Shown in pieces: positions 48,582-58,118 of a DNA stretch of 64,000 nt (within the stretch, counting starts at the first letter, position 1; each line of letters begins with the position of its first letter). A program made the position numbers and the translations under genes. Origin of the DNA: Yunchengibacter salinarum (GTDB lineage: Bacteria; Pseudomonadota; Alphaproteobacteria; Sphingomonadales; Kordiimonadaceae); NCBI RefSeq assembly GCF_037658235.1, contig NZ_JBBJLN010000001.1, positions 124,001 through 188,000 of the forward strand. The letters are read 5' to 3'. The notes beneath the pieces were generated by a model that saw only the letters and a program-made list of their open reading frames with translations, did not search any database and was not told the DNA's origin.

Positions 48582-50453
48582 ATGTCCAACAGCGACGGCA
48601 TGATACAGACATATGGGCGCCACCGGCCCCGGCGGCAGCCGCTGCCCGTGCTGTTTCTGGCCCCGCTGCTGTTCGCCCTGCTGGCGCTCTGGCCGTCTCC
48701 GCCCGCCCGCGCGCAGGCGCTGTGGCTGCCGGCGGATGCCACCCGCGCTGTAATAGCCGACACCACCGGCGCTTTGCCCGGAAAACGGCTGGTGCTGAAC
48801 GGCCCGCGCCTGATCGGTAATACCGCCCCGGCCATGGACCGGCACCACCGACTCGGCCCCGCCGCCCGGCTGGTGATGACGCTCGCCGCGCTGCGCCTGG
48901 TGGACGCGGGCATCTGGTCCCTGGATAGCCCGCTGACCGAATTGGTGGAAATCCCGGTGGCGGACAGCCCCTTTCGCCGGGCCGTGCGCCTGCATCATCT
49001 GCTGGCCGGTACGGCGGGCTTTGCAACCCCGCCCTTCGGCAGCGGCTGGCAGCCGAGCGGCCCGCTGGCCCCGGACATTTCCGCCACGCGCGGACTGGCC
49101 CGGCTGCGCCCGCCCGGCCGCATGGCCCATGCCGACCCGGCTGGCTGGGCGTTGCTGGCCCGCGCACTGGCGCGGCGGGGCCTGAACGAGCAGGACGGGA
49201 GCGAACGGGATGGGGGCCTGCTGGCCGTCCTTCATGAACAGGTAACGGCACCGCTCGGCCTGTCGGATACGGCCCTGAAGGCTGGCACCTCGCCGCTGCC
49301 GGGGGAATTCGCCGCCATGGACGGCCTGACCGGCAGCACCCGGCTGCTGGTGCGATTGATCCGGCTGCTGGATGACAACCGCCCCACAGGCGATTCGGAC
49401 TATCTGAGCCCCCACCTGTTCGAGCGACTTGGCCGGGACGGCCTCTGGCGGATGCAGGCCGCCGCGCCCGCCACCATTGGCGGCATGGACATACTGACCG
49501 TGAAGGGGCACCGCGCGCTGGCACTGGGCCTGACCGGGACCGGCTACCAGACTCCGGCACCGCACAGGGGGGTGGCATTCATCGCCTTTCCGGGCATGGA
49601 TTTGGCGATCCTGCATCTGCCCGGCGCGGCGCCCGCCCGCACCCCGACCCGTGCGCTGATGACCGCCGCCGGGGCCATCAGCGCGGCGCATTTCCCGCCA
49701 GGGCCGCTCAAGCTGACACCCCAGGACACCCAGCGCGCCGACCGGTTGAGCGGCCTTTATGTGGATGACAGCACCCCCACCAACTGGCTGCGCCAGCGGC
49801 TGACCGGCCTCAGCCGGGACGGCGTGCGGCTGGTGCCCCATCGCACGGCGGGCGCGGACGGTGGAACCCCTGCGGGGCTGGACCTGATCCGCGGCGACAG
49901 GGTGCGCCGGTTTACCCGCGTGGCACCGCTGATCTACCGGGACGACGCGGGCCGGCACCTGTTGGCGCACCCCTATCTGGCCGGGGGATTTTTCCTGCTG
50001 GACGGGCGCACCTATCGCCATGTGGGCTGGCTGGGGCGCCCGGCGCTGGTGCTGAGCCCGCTGCCCGTGGCGCTGGCCATATTGCTGACCGGCATGGTTC
50101 ATATCCGCAGCCGGGCCGGAAAAGCCTGGCGGCGCATGGCCCTGTTCAGCGGGCTGGGGGCCGTGCTGGTGGCGCTGGGGGTGGCGATGGAATGGTCATT
50201 GTGGCCCGCCGCGCTGTGGCAATGGGACAGCCCGGTGCTGGTCTGGCTGTGGCGGCTTTTGCTGAATCTGGGGTTGATGCTGGTTCTGTCCGTTCCCCTG
50301 TTTGCCCTGTCCTTCACCCGGCGCGGGCATTATCCGGGGGGCGCGGCCATGCTGTTCGCGCCGATGCATCTGCTGCTGCTGACCCTGGCCGCGCTGACCT
50401 GCTTTTTCATTCTGGTGGCATGGGGGCTGGCGGGCACGCTGGCCCCGGCCTGA
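48582..50453 (+). CDS. Membrane protein with degenerate beta-lactamase/serine-hydrolase domain
   Basis: 623 residues. An N-terminal signal or anchor, then a penicillin-binding-like domain (about 50-370), a second beta domain (about 385-470), and a C-terminal part with four or five membrane segments. Layout is that of class C-like serine hydrolases with C-terminal membrane domains, but the active site is lost: the SxxK position (normally GSVSK before a LALMQLVEEG-like helix) reads PAAR in LGPAARLVMTLAALRLVDAG, and the YxN position is HAD in GRMAHADPAGWALLARAL. It may bind, not cut, a substrate. Divergent from the deiodinase-like gene. Confidence 0.75.
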   Translation: MSNSDGMIQTYGRHRPRRQPLPVLFLAPLLFALLALWPSPPARAQALWLPADATRAVIADTTGALPGKRLVLNGPRLIGNTAPAMDRHHRLGPAARLVMTLAALRLVDAGIWSLDSPLTELVEIPVADSPFRRAVRLHHLLAGTAGFATPPFGSGWQPSGPLAPDISATRGLARLRPPGRMAHADPAGWALLARALARRGLNEQDGSERDGGLLAVLHEQVTAPLGLSDTALKAGTSPLPGEFAAMDGLTGSTRLLVRLIRLLDDNRPTGDSDYLSPHLFERLGRDGLWRMQAAAPATIGGMDILTVKGHRALALGLTGTGYQTPAPHRGVAFIAFPGMDLAILHLPGAAPARTPTRALMTAAGAISAAHFPPGPLKLTPQDTQRADRLSGLYVDDSTPTNWLRQRLTGLSRDGVRLVPHRTAGADGGTPAGLDLIRGDRVRRFTRVAPLIYRDDAGRHLLAHPYLAGGFFLLDGRTYRHVGWLGRPALVLSPLPVALAILLTGMVHIRSRAGKAWRRMALFSGLGAVLVALGVAMEWSLWPAALWQWDSPVLVWLWRLLLNLGLMLVLSVPLFALSFTRRGHYPGGAAMLFAPMHLLLLTLAALTCFFILVAWGLAGTLAPA

Positions 50454-50526
50454 TGCCCTGCCCCCGAAAACCCGTTATAACCCCCGCTGACACAACCCCT
50501 GACCACACCCCGACAGGAGGCCCCGC

Positions 50527-51162
50527 ATGACCAACCCTGACTACCGCCTGACCGATACCCATATCCGCCGCGATCTGGATACGCTGGCCCACAGCGACCC
50601 CGCCATCGCCCGCGCGCTGGAGCAGGTGGGGTATCCGGCGGCGCGTCGCCGCAGCCACGGCTTTCCCATTCTGCTGCGGGTGATCGTGGGGCAGCAATTA
50701 TCGGTCAAGGCCGCCGCCACCATCGCCGCGCGCCTGGAAGCGCTGATGGACGGCGCGCCCAGCCCCGACCGGCTGATGACCCTGCCGGAAGATGCCTTGC
50801 GGGGGGCCGGTCTGTCGCGCCAGAAAGTGACCTATGCCCGCAGCCTGGCCGAGGCGGTGGCGAGCGGCGCGCTGGACGTGGACACCCTGCCGCGGCTGGA
50901 CGACGAGGCCGCCATCGGCGCCATCAGCGGGGTCAAGGGCCTGGGCCGGTGGAGCGCGGAAATGTATCTGATGTTCTCATTGGGCCGATCGGACATCTGG
51001 CCGGTGGACGATCTGGGCGTGCGCGCCGGGGCCGCCACCATACTGGACATGGAAACCCGCCCGACCCCGCGACATCTGAAGGAAATCGGCGACCGCTGGC
51101 GCCCCCGGCGCAGCAGCGTGGCCCTGCTGGCCTGGCATGTGCTGTCCAATGCCCCCACCTGA
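50527..51162 (+). CDS. DNA-3-methyladenine glycosylase II (AlkA/MagIII-like, HhH-GPD)
   Basis: 211 residues. A base-excision repair glycosylase that removes alkylated purines. The helix-hairpin-helix ISGVKGLGRWSAEMYLMFSLG is followed by DIWPVDDLGV, whose Asp after Val is the catalytic residue; GQQLSVKAAATIAARL is the usual N-terminal helix pair. The length is that of single-domain enzymes, shorter than E. coli AlkA, and there is no iron-sulfur Cys cluster at the C-terminus. AGGAGG precedes the ATG at 50527. Confidence 0.92.
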   Translation: MTNPDYRLTDTHIRRDLDTLAHSDPAIARALEQVGYPAARRRSHGFPILLRVIVGQQLSVKAAATIAARLEALMDGAPSPDRLMTLPEDALRGAGLSRQKVTYARSLAEAVASGALDVDTLPRLDDEAAIGAISGVKGLGRWSAEMYLMFSLGRSDIWPVDDLGVRAGAATILDMETRPTPRHLKEIGDRWRPRRSSVALLAWHVLSNAPT

Positions 51163-51291
51163 CCGGCCCCGCCCCGAAGGCACCCACAAGAAAGGCGCCG
51201 CTCCCCGCTTGAAAGGGGATGCGGCGCCAGGTCACGCCCCGGCCGGGTGGGGACCGTTATGCCGGGGCTGGTGGTCCGGGCCTGATCGGCG

Positions 51292-51927
51292 TCAGAATTT
51301 CATGCCCACACCAAGACCGAAGATCCACGGGTCGATATCCACGTCCGCCGTGATGGCGCCGCCGTTCAGATCGGCCCGCGTGTCCAGAAACAGCTTTTTC
51401 ACATCGGCATTGATGAACCAGCTATCGGTGACCATGAAGTCGGCCCCCGCCTGAAGGGCAAAGCCGAAGCTGTCCGAATAGTCGATGCTGGTCACGGCGC
51501 CGCCCGGCGCGCTTTCATCATAAAAGAAGGTATAGTTGATGCCCGCCCCCACATAGGGACGAATTTCCGCTTCGGGCGCCAGATGATATTGCAATGTCAG
51601 GGTGGGCGGCAGGATATTGGTGGATGCCAGATCCACATCGCCCAGCGCCGTGTTCACCGCGCCCACATTGTGATCCGCCGTGGCCAGAATCAGTTCCGCC
51701 GCGATGCGATCCGTCAGGAAATAGGTGATGTCCAACTCCGGCACGGTGGCAGTGCCAACGGTGGCCTTGCCGCCAATGGGATCGATGGTGCTGCTCTCGT
51801 CAGGGGCGATATGGATGGCCCGAAGGCGCACCAGAAAATCACCCTGTTCAGCCTGGGCCGCCGGGGCGAGACCGGCCACGCCGGCAAGTGCCGTGGCGGT
51901 GATCAACAGGGTTTTGAGTGCGGGCAT
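51292..51927 (-). CDS. OmpW family outer-membrane protein
   Basis: 211 residues. A signal peptide (LLITATALAGVAGLAPAAQA) and an eight-strand barrel pattern: GDFLVRLRAIHIAPDE, ELDITYFLTDRIAAELIL, LPPTLTLQYHL, RPYVGAGINYTFFYDE, GFALQAGADFMV, WFINADVKKLFLDTRA and a terminal GLGVGMKF. OmpW family barrels form narrow hydrophobic channels. In other bacteria ompW responds to oxygen through FNR; an FNR-like box (52022-52035) lies 95 bases upstream here. The DUF442 gene is divergent. Confidence 0.95.
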   Translation of the reverse strand: MPALKTLLITATALAGVAGLAPAAQAEQGDFLVRLRAIHIAPDESSTIDPIGGKATVGTATVPELDITYFLTDRIAAELILATADHNVGAVNTALGDVDLASTNILPPTLTLQYHLAPEAEIRPYVGAGINYTFFYDESAPGGAVTSIDYSDSFGFALQAGADFMVTDSWFINADVKKLFLDTRADLNGGAITADVDIDPWIFGLGVGMKF

Positions 51928-52021
51928 GATGGATCATCTCCTTGATGTTCGGGCCGCAGGCCGAAAACCGTGCGGCGCGTGTCTGTTGGCCCCCTGATGC
52001 CGCCAATACGGCGCCGACGGC

Positions 52022-52035
52022 TTGAGATGGGTCAA
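52022..52035. promoter_or_regulatory. FNR/FixK-like box between ompW and the DUF442 gene
   Basis: TTGAGATGGGTCAA matches 8 of the 10 fixed positions of TTGAT-N4-ATCAA, with one mismatch in each arm. It lies 95 bases from the ompW start and 171 bases from the divergent gene. Regulation by an oxygen-sensing FNR/CRP-family protein is plausible. Confidence 0.45.
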
Positions 52036-52205
52036 AGCCCGCTGTGCCATTCGGTCGCAGGGGGCCATCGCCGCATACCCCCTGACCGATAGAAAAATGC
52101 GCTCAACCCACGGGTTGACGGCACACTTGCCGATGGGCTCTGATCACCCCACATTCGCCCCATTCACTGCTACTCACCCTGTTCACTCATAAGGAGAAAC
52201 CCCTC

Positions 52206-52658
52206 ATGACCGCCTTCCTGACCCTGACCGAAACTTTCCGGGTGGCCCCCCAGATCGAAGAAACGGACCTGGACCGGGCTGCCAGCGAAGGGGTGCGCCT
52301 TGTGATTTCCAACAGACCGGACGGCGAGGCCGCCGATCAACCCGCCAATGCCGCGCTGAAGGATGCGGCCCGCGCCCACGGGCTGGACTGGCTGGATATC
52401 CCCATTCAACCGGGCCAGGTGACGATGGAAGCGGTATCCCGCACGGCGGAGGCGCTGCAACAGGCCGGGGGCCCGGTTCTGGCCTTCTGTCGAACCGGCA
52501 CGCGGTCGGCCACCCTGTGGGCGCTGGCGGAAGCGGCCCATGGCAGCCGCCCGCTGGAGGACATCATCAGCCGCGCGGCTGAGGCGGGCTATGATCTGGC
52601 CCCCATGGAAGCCACCCTGAGCGATCTGCGCGCGGACCAGCAAAACGACCCCGCCTGA
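52206..52658 (+). CDS. DUF442 / TIGR01244 family phosphatase-like protein
   Basis: 150 residues. A dual-specificity-phosphatase-like fold of the TIGR01244 (beta-lactamase hydrolase-like, Blh N-terminal) family: FRVAPQIEETDL, VRLVISNRPDGEAADQP and the loop VLAFCRTGTRSATLWAL, with nucleophile Cys95. Members occur fused to persulfide dioxygenase-like domains or alone, and are linked to sulfide or biofilm physiology; here it is single-domain. AAGGAG before the ATG gives a clear start. It is divergent from ompW and may share the FNR-like box. Confidence 0.88.
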   Translation: MTAFLTLTETFRVAPQIEETDLDRAASEGVRLVISNRPDGEAADQPANAALKDAARAHGLDWLDIPIQPGQVTMEAVSRTAEALQQAGGPVLAFCRTGTRSATLWALAEAAHGSRPLEDIISRAAEAGYDLAPMEATLSDLRADQQNDPA

Positions 52659-52716
52659 CGCCCCCGCCATACAGGGGCGCGGCACCTCGGCGCATCAGCG
52701 GCATATCAACGGCGGA

Positions 52717-53436
52717 TTAGCGGCGCATCAGCGGATGCGCCCGCTGATCCGGCAGGGCGGCGCACTGATCGGCGGTCAGCAGGGTCAGCGTGCCGCCATG
52801 CACCGCGCCCGTATCCAGAAAGGCGGCGCTGCCCCGGCGCACCGGCTGATCAATCGGCGTATGGCCGTGCACGGTCAAGCGGGCCGTGATATCGGCGGGA
52901 GGCGACCGGTCGGCAAAGACCACCCGGCGCCCCCACAGCATGGCGATGCGGTCCCGCTCATGGTTCAGCGCCCGGTCCACGCCCGCCCAGTCGCGGCGCG
53001 GCCACTCCGCATGGCAGACGCCGATCACGCCGCCGTCCGGCTGTTGCACGCTCAGCGCCAGCGGCAGGCGGCGGGCGCGCTCCAGGGCGGTGGCGAAGCC
53101 GTCTGGTGTCAGGCCGTCCGCCCAGGTGCCGCCATTTTCGCGCCATAGCAGGGCCGCTTCGGCGGACCCGGCGGCATCCAGCATCATCTGTTCGTGATTG
53201 CCGCGCACGGCAAAGCACCAGTCCGCATCCACCAGTGCCAGCATGGCATCGGACTCCGGCCCGCGGTCGATCAGATCCCCCACCGAGATCAACCGATCCA
53301 CATGTTCGTCAAAGCCCGCATCATCCAGCGCGGCCCGCAGCATGGCCCCCATGCCGTGCACATCGCCCACATAGAAATCGCGGCCCCGATTGTTGGGCGG
53401 CAGGGTGATGTGCAGGTCGGCGGCGGCATCGACCAT
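52717..53436 (-). CDS. Metallophosphoesterase (PP1-like / PrpA type)
   Basis: 239 residues. Metal-binding blocks are DFYVGDVHG, VGDLIDRGPES, RGNHEQM and a C-terminal VHGHTPI, with the Asp, His and Asn ligands of the PPP-family phosphatases. The arrangement is like bacteriophage lambda phosphatase and PrpA: protein serine/threonine phosphatase or diadenosine-tetraphosphate hydrolase are the possibilities; the short length fits either. It lies three bases downstream of the aminopeptidase P gene and is probably co-transcribed with it. Confidence 0.9.
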   Translation of the reverse strand: MVDAAADLHITLPPNNRGRDFYVGDVHGMGAMLRAALDDAGFDEHVDRLISVGDLIDRGPESDAMLALVDADWCFAVRGNHEQMMLDAAGSAEAALLWRENGGTWADGLTPDGFATALERARRLPLALSVQQPDGGVIGVCHAEWPRRDWAGVDRALNHERDRIAMLWGRRVVFADRSPPADITARLTVHGHTPIDQPVRRGSAAFLDTGAVHGGTLTLLTADQCAALPDQRAHPLMRR

Positions 53437-53439
53437 GGG

Positions 53440-55227
53440 TCAGCCCACCAGCGGCGCGGTCACGGTCTCGAACCAGGGCAGCACATCGCCCGGCAGGTGA
53501 TCCTGAAGCCCCGCCCGCACACGGCGGTGATAGGCGTCCACCCAGGCGATCTCGTGGCTGTCCAGCAGGTCCACATCAATCAGGCTGCGGTCCAGCGGCG
53601 CCAGGGTCAGGGTTTCAAAGCCCAGCATGTCCCGCTCCCCGCCGGTTTCCACCGGCACCACAAGCACCAGATTCTCGATGCGGATGCCATAGGCGCCCTG
53701 CTGATAATAGCCCGGTTCGTTGGACAGGATCATGCCCGGCGCCAGCGGCACATTGCTGCCGAATTTGGCGATGCGCTGCGGCCCTTCATGCACATTGAGA
53801 TAGGCGCCCACCCCATGGCCGGTGCCATGGTCATAGTCCAGCCCCGCCTGCCACAGCGGGCGCCGGGCGATGGCATCCAGGGCATGGCCGCTGGTGCCTT
53901 TTGCGAACCGTGTGGTGGCAAGCGCGATATGCCCCTTCAGCACCAGCGTATAATGCTGGCGCATGGAATCGCTCGGCGCGCCCACGGCGATGGTGCGGGT
54001 GACATCAGTGGTGCCGTCCAGATACTGGGCGCCACTGTCCACCAGATACAGCTCGCCGTCGCGGATCGGGCGGTTGGTTTCTGCCGTGACGCGGTAATGC
54101 ACGATGGCGCCGTGTTCCGCGGCGCCGGAAATGGTGGGGAAGCTCTGGTCCCGGAGCAGCTCGCCGTCCTGCCGCAGCGCCCATAGCGCCTCCGCCGCGC
54201 CCAGCTCGTCCAGCGCCGGGTCCGGCGCCTGTGTGGCCATCTTGTGCAGGAAGCGGGTCACGGCCACGCCGTCCCGCACATGGGCGGCGCGGGCGCCCGC
54301 CTGCTCGGTGGCGTTCTTGCACGCCTTGGGCAGGGCGCAGGGGTCCATGGCGAAGATCAGGTCCGCCCCGGCCTGTTCCAGCGTGTCCACAACCCGCGCC
54401 GTGCTGGTGGCCGGGTCCACCTGAACCGGCGTGCCATTGGCGCCCAGCGCGCTCAGGCGGTCGAAGAACCGCTCGCGGGGGTGGCGGGTCACGCCGGCGC
54501 CAAGGTGCCGATCCAGTGCGGCATCCGCCTTGTCCGGGTGGATGAACAGGTCCGCCGTGGCATCGGCGTGAATCAGGGCATAAGCGTGCACCACCGGGGA
54601 ATGGGCCACATCCCGGCCCCGAATGTTGAAAAGCCAGGCCACGCTGTCCAGCATGGTGATCACGGCGCACTGCGCCCCGGCCTTTTTCAGGGCCTCGGCA
54701 AGGCGCGCGCGCTTGCTTTCGCTGGCCTCCCCGGCATGGGTGACATCATGCGCGACGGTGGGCGCCATGGGGGGCGCGGGCTGGTCGGACCAGGCCCGAT
54801 CCACCGGGTTGTCCGCCACCGGCACCAGCGTAAGCCCCGCCCGCGCCAGTCGCTTCACCGCCGCGTCACGCCAGGCGGTGGTGGTCAGGTCCGGGTCATA
54901 GCCAATGCGCCCGCCCTTCGGGGCATGGTCCGCGATCCAGTCCAGCAGAGGGGTTTCCTCGAACTGGAACCAGGCAACCTGCGCCGGGTCCAGCTCCCGC
55001 TCCGCCTGAAGGGTGTAGCGCCCGTCCACGAACACGGCGGCACTGTCCTTCAGCACCACGCCATTGCCCGCTGAGCCGGTGAAACCGGTGGCCCAGGCCA
55101 GCCGCTGGGCATAATCGCCCACATATTCGCTCATATGTTCGTCGGTCAGCGGAATGATGAAGCCGTCAAGCCTGTCCGTCGCCATCTCGTCGCGGATCGT
55201 GTTCAGCCGGGCCTGTATATCGCTCAC
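53440..55227 (-). CDS. Aminopeptidase P family protein (Xaa-Pro aminopeptidase)
   Basis: 595 residues from a GTG at 55227, chosen because GGGGAGA lies upstream. Three-domain eukaryote-like aminopeptidase P: two creatinase-like N-terminal domains (about 1-300) and the C-terminal metallopeptidase core with ligands Asp in LVDSGAQY, Asp in TTDVTRT, His in GTGHGVGAY, Glu in SNEPGYY and Glu in RIENL. It removes the N-terminal residue of peptides whose second residue is proline. No signal peptide, so it is cytoplasmic, unlike the exported M24B enzyme at 41604. It precedes the phosphatase gene and is divergent from oligopeptidase B. Confidence 0.94.
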   Translation of the reverse strand: MSDIQARLNTIRDEMATDRLDGFIIPLTDEHMSEYVGDYAQRLAWATGFTGSAGNGVVLKDSAAVFVDGRYTLQAERELDPAQVAWFQFEETPLLDWIADHAPKGGRIGYDPDLTTTAWRDAAVKRLARAGLTLVPVADNPVDRAWSDQPAPPMAPTVAHDVTHAGEASESKRARLAEALKKAGAQCAVITMLDSVAWLFNIRGRDVAHSPVVHAYALIHADATADLFIHPDKADAALDRHLGAGVTRHPRERFFDRLSALGANGTPVQVDPATSTARVVDTLEQAGADLIFAMDPCALPKACKNATEQAGARAAHVRDGVAVTRFLHKMATQAPDPALDELGAAEALWALRQDGELLRDQSFPTISGAAEHGAIVHYRVTAETNRPIRDGELYLVDSGAQYLDGTTDVTRTIAVGAPSDSMRQHYTLVLKGHIALATTRFAKGTSGHALDAIARRPLWQAGLDYDHGTGHGVGAYLNVHEGPQRIAKFGSNVPLAPGMILSNEPGYYQQGAYGIRIENLVLVVPVETGGERDMLGFETLTLAPLDRSLIDVDLLDSHEIAWVDAYHRRVRAGLQDHLPGDVLPWFETVTAPLVG

Positions 55228-55319
55228 GCCTGTCTCCCCCTCGGTGTGAAGCCTGTGGATGTATAGGTGTGCCTGTGTCCTTGTCTGGCAGCCCTGCCCC
55301 TGTTTGACAAGCGAGCCCT

Positions 55320-55348
55320 TTGACAATCCCCCGCCCGCCCACTAGCAC
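55320..55348 (+). promoter_or_regulatory. Possible promoter of the oligopeptidase B gene
   Basis: TTGACA (55320-55325), 17 bases, TAGCAC (55343-55348), about 50 bases before the ATG. A second TTGACA stands at 55304-55309. The -10 is weak. Confidence 0.4.
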
Positions 55349-55398
55349 CAGAAGGGCACGCCGTAGCCGGAGACAGGTCAGACCAGAAGGAACCCGCC

Positions 55399-57546
55399 AT
55401 GACCATTCTGCCCGCCCCCGCCAGCATCAGCCCCCCCAGGGCGGCCACCCGTCCGCACCGGGAAAGCTGGCATGGCCGCACCATCGATGACCCCTATCAC
55501 TGGCTGAGGGACCCGGATTACCCCAATGTGCAGAACCCGGATATATTGGCCTATCTGGAGGCCGAGAACAAATATTTCGAAAGCGTAATGGGCCAGGTAA
55601 AGCCGTTGACCGAAACGCTTTACAACGAGATTCGTGGCCGCATCAAGGAAGACGACGAAAGCGTGCCCTGGCGGGACGGGGCGTATGAATATCGCTGGAC
55701 CTTCGCGGCAGGCGCCCAGTACCGCACATGGCAGCGCCGCCCCTTGGGAGAAAGCCACTGGACCACCATTCTGGATGAAGTGGCCGAGGCCAGCGCCGGG
55801 GACTATTTCCGCCTGGGCCAGATCGCGGTCAGCCCCGATGGCCGCCTGCTGGCCTTCAGCGCGGATCGGGACGGATCGGAACGCTTCACCATCGAAGTGC
55901 GCGACCTGATAAGCGGTGAGCGGCTGGCCGACCGGGTGGGCGAAACATCCGGCGAAATCGTCTGGGAAGCGGACAATAGCGGCTTTTTCTTCGTCACCGT
56001 CTCCGCCCAGTGGCGCCCGTACCGGCTGGAACGGCACCGGCTGGGGGCGGCGGAAAACACCCTTCTGTTCGAAGAGGAAGACCCCGGCTTTTTCGTTCAT
56101 ATCCATGAAAGCAGCGACCGCCGCTTCCTGCTGGTCAAGACCGGCGATCACCGCACCACGGAAGTGCGGCCCCTGCCACTGCGCCCAACGGGGCAAACCA
56201 TGGCCGGAGACGGGGAAAAAACCGGCACCCTTCAGCCCCCGCTGGCCCCGCGGCGGGACGGGCACGATTATGATGTGGACCATGGTGACTGCGGCTTCGT
56301 GATCCGCTCCAACCGGGCGCACATCAATTTCTCGCTCTATAATCTGGGCGATGGGGCGACCGGGGGCGAAGCGGACTGGTGCCCGATCCGGCACGGCGAT
56401 GACCGGCTGTATATCCGGGACATGCAGGTGTTCCGGGATTTCATCGCAGTGGAGGAGCGCCGCGACGGTATGGACCAGCTCCGTATTCTGCCGCTCGGCC
56501 CGGACGGGCTGAAGGGGGACGGCCATGACGTGACCCTGGCGGAAGATGTGCGCACGGTGAGCATCGGCACCAATGCGGTATTTGATGCGGGCTTTGTGCG
56601 GCTGGGCTACAGCTCGCTGGTCACGCCGCCCTCGGTACTGGATTATGACGTGGCGACCCGTGACCTGAGTGTGCGCAAGGAACAGGAAATCCCCAGCGGC
56701 TATGACAAGCATCGCTATCGCAGTGAACGGCTGATGGTCACCGCGCGGGATGGCACCCAGGTGCCGGTAAGCCTGGTGATGCGCCGCGACTGGCAAAAGG
56801 GCGCCGGGCAGCCGCTGCACCTCTATGGTTATGGCGCATACGGAATGGGAATGCCGCCGGGCTTTTCAGCGGCGCGGCTGTCCCTGCTGGACCGGGGCTT
56901 TGCCTTTGCCATCGCCCATATACGCGGCGGCGATGAGCTGGGCCATGGCTGGTATGAGGCGGGCAAGCTGGACCGGCGCGAAAACACCTTCAACGACTTT
57001 GTGGACGTGGCCCGGCACCTGGCCTCAAGCGGCTATGCCGAGACCGGCGGCATTTCCATCTCCGGCGGCAGCGCGGGCGGCGAGCTGATGGGGGCGGCGG
57101 TCAATCAGGCGCCTGAGCTGTTCCGTGCCGCGGTGCTGCATGTGCCCTTTGTGGATGTGCTGAACACCATGCTGGATGACAGCCTGCCGCTGACCCCCAT
57201 CGAATGGCCGGAATGGGGCAACCCCCGGAAGAGCCCGGCGGACTTCGACACCATCCGGGCCTATTGCCCCTATAGCAACATTCGCCCGCAGGACTATCCG
57301 CCCATGATGATCACGGGCGGGCTGAACGATCCGCGCGTCACCTATTGGGAACCGGCCAAATGGACGGCCAGACTGCGCGCCACCAAGACGGACGACAATC
57401 TGCTGGTTATGAAGATCAATATGGGAGCCGGGCACGGCGGCAAGTCAGGCCGTTTCGAGGCGGTGCAGGAAGTGGCGGAGGAATTCACCTTCCTGCTGAT
57501 GGCCTTTGGCCTCGCGGGTCGAGAAGGCGGCGGCGAAAGCGGTTGA
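55399..57546 (+). CDS. ptrB: Oligopeptidase B (S9A serine peptidase)
   Basis: 715 residues. An N-terminal beta-propeller that restricts access to small peptides and a C-terminal hydrolase domain cutting after Arg or Lys. Catalytic residues are Ser558 in SGGSAGG, Asp644 in GGLNDPRV and His679 in GAGHGG. The N-terminal DDPYHWLRDPDYP and the YGAYGMGMPPGFS segment before the hydrolase core are family-typical, and the length is normal. No signal peptide: cytoplasmic. AAGGAAC precedes the ATG. It is divergent from aminopeptidase P; both degrade short peptides. Confidence 0.95.
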   Translation: MTILPAPASISPPRAATRPHRESWHGRTIDDPYHWLRDPDYPNVQNPDILAYLEAENKYFESVMGQVKPLTETLYNEIRGRIKEDDESVPWRDGAYEYRWTFAAGAQYRTWQRRPLGESHWTTILDEVAEASAGDYFRLGQIAVSPDGRLLAFSADRDGSERFTIEVRDLISGERLADRVGETSGEIVWEADNSGFFFVTVSAQWRPYRLERHRLGAAENTLLFEEEDPGFFVHIHESSDRRFLLVKTGDHRTTEVRPLPLRPTGQTMAGDGEKTGTLQPPLAPRRDGHDYDVDHGDCGFVIRSNRAHINFSLYNLGDGATGGEADWCPIRHGDDRLYIRDMQVFRDFIAVEERRDGMDQLRILPLGPDGLKGDGHDVTLAEDVRTVSIGTNAVFDAGFVRLGYSSLVTPPSVLDYDVATRDLSVRKEQEIPSGYDKHRYRSERLMVTARDGTQVPVSLVMRRDWQKGAGQPLHLYGYGAYGMGMPPGFSAARLSLLDRGFAFAIAHIRGGDELGHGWYEAGKLDRRENTFNDFVDVARHLASSGYAETGGISISGGSAGGELMGAAVNQAPELFRAAVLHVPFVDVLNTMLDDSLPLTPIEWPEWGNPRKSPADFDTIRAYCPYSNIRPQDYPPMMITGGLNDPRVTYWEPAKWTARLRATKTDDNLLVMKINMGAGHGGKSGRFEAVQEVAEEFTFLLMAFGLAGREGGGESG

Positions 57547-57629
57547 CCCCCCGGCGCCATTGGCACCAAATGACAGCGGCCCGGTCGATCCACGAGATCA
57601 CCGGGCCGCACCCATATCAGGCGGATGGA

Positions 57630-58076
57630 TTATCGGGTCAGATCAAGCGCCGCAAGACCGCGCCGGGCCACATCCTTCACCGGCGCAGGCTCCCCGCCCG
57701 GCATTTCCGCAAGGGGGTTGGCCTCCCCGTCCAGAATTTGCCGGTAAAGGGTCGCCGCCTGTTCCGGGCGACCGGTGCGACGATAGATATAGGCCAGATT
57801 GAGCAGGCGGAACGGCTCCGCCCCGTCATTGCCGGAAGCGGTGAGGGCCGTTTCGGCGCGCTGCCAGTCCCCGGACAGGATGGATTCCATGCCGAAATCC
57901 TGACCTGCCGATGTACGCGCCACCTGATTGGCCTGTTCCGCCGGCGTGATGCGGCTGTCCGCGTTCAACGGCCTGTCAGGGTCGCCGGCGCAAGCAGCAA
58001 GAGCCAGCGCGCTGACACCCAAAAGCGCCGCGCGCAGCGGCCCGCCATCCCTTTTGAAGCCTTTTATGCTTTTCAT
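57630..58076 (-). CDS. Small lipoprotein with TPR-like repeat
   Basis: 148 residues from the ATG at 58076 (GGGGAG upstream). The signal ends in a lipobox LAAC (GVSALALAAC), so it is lipid-anchored. The mature part holds one or two TPR-like helical hairpins (GDWQRAETALTASGNDGAEPFRLLNLAYIYRRTGRPEQAATLYRQIL), which usually bind other proteins. No specific family is recognised. It may be co-expressed with nothing: oligopeptidase B converges on it and an AT-rich island lies upstream. Confidence 0.75.
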   Translation of the reverse strand: MKSIKGFKRDGGPLRAALLGVSALALAACAGDPDRPLNADSRITPAEQANQVARTSAGQDFGMESILSGDWQRAETALTASGNDGAEPFRLLNLAYIYRRTGRPEQAATLYRQILDGEANPLAEMPGGEPAPVKDVARRGLAALDLTR

Positions 58077-58118
58077 GTCGGGTCTCCCCATTGCTGCAAG
58101 CGCCGGGATCAGCGCCAT

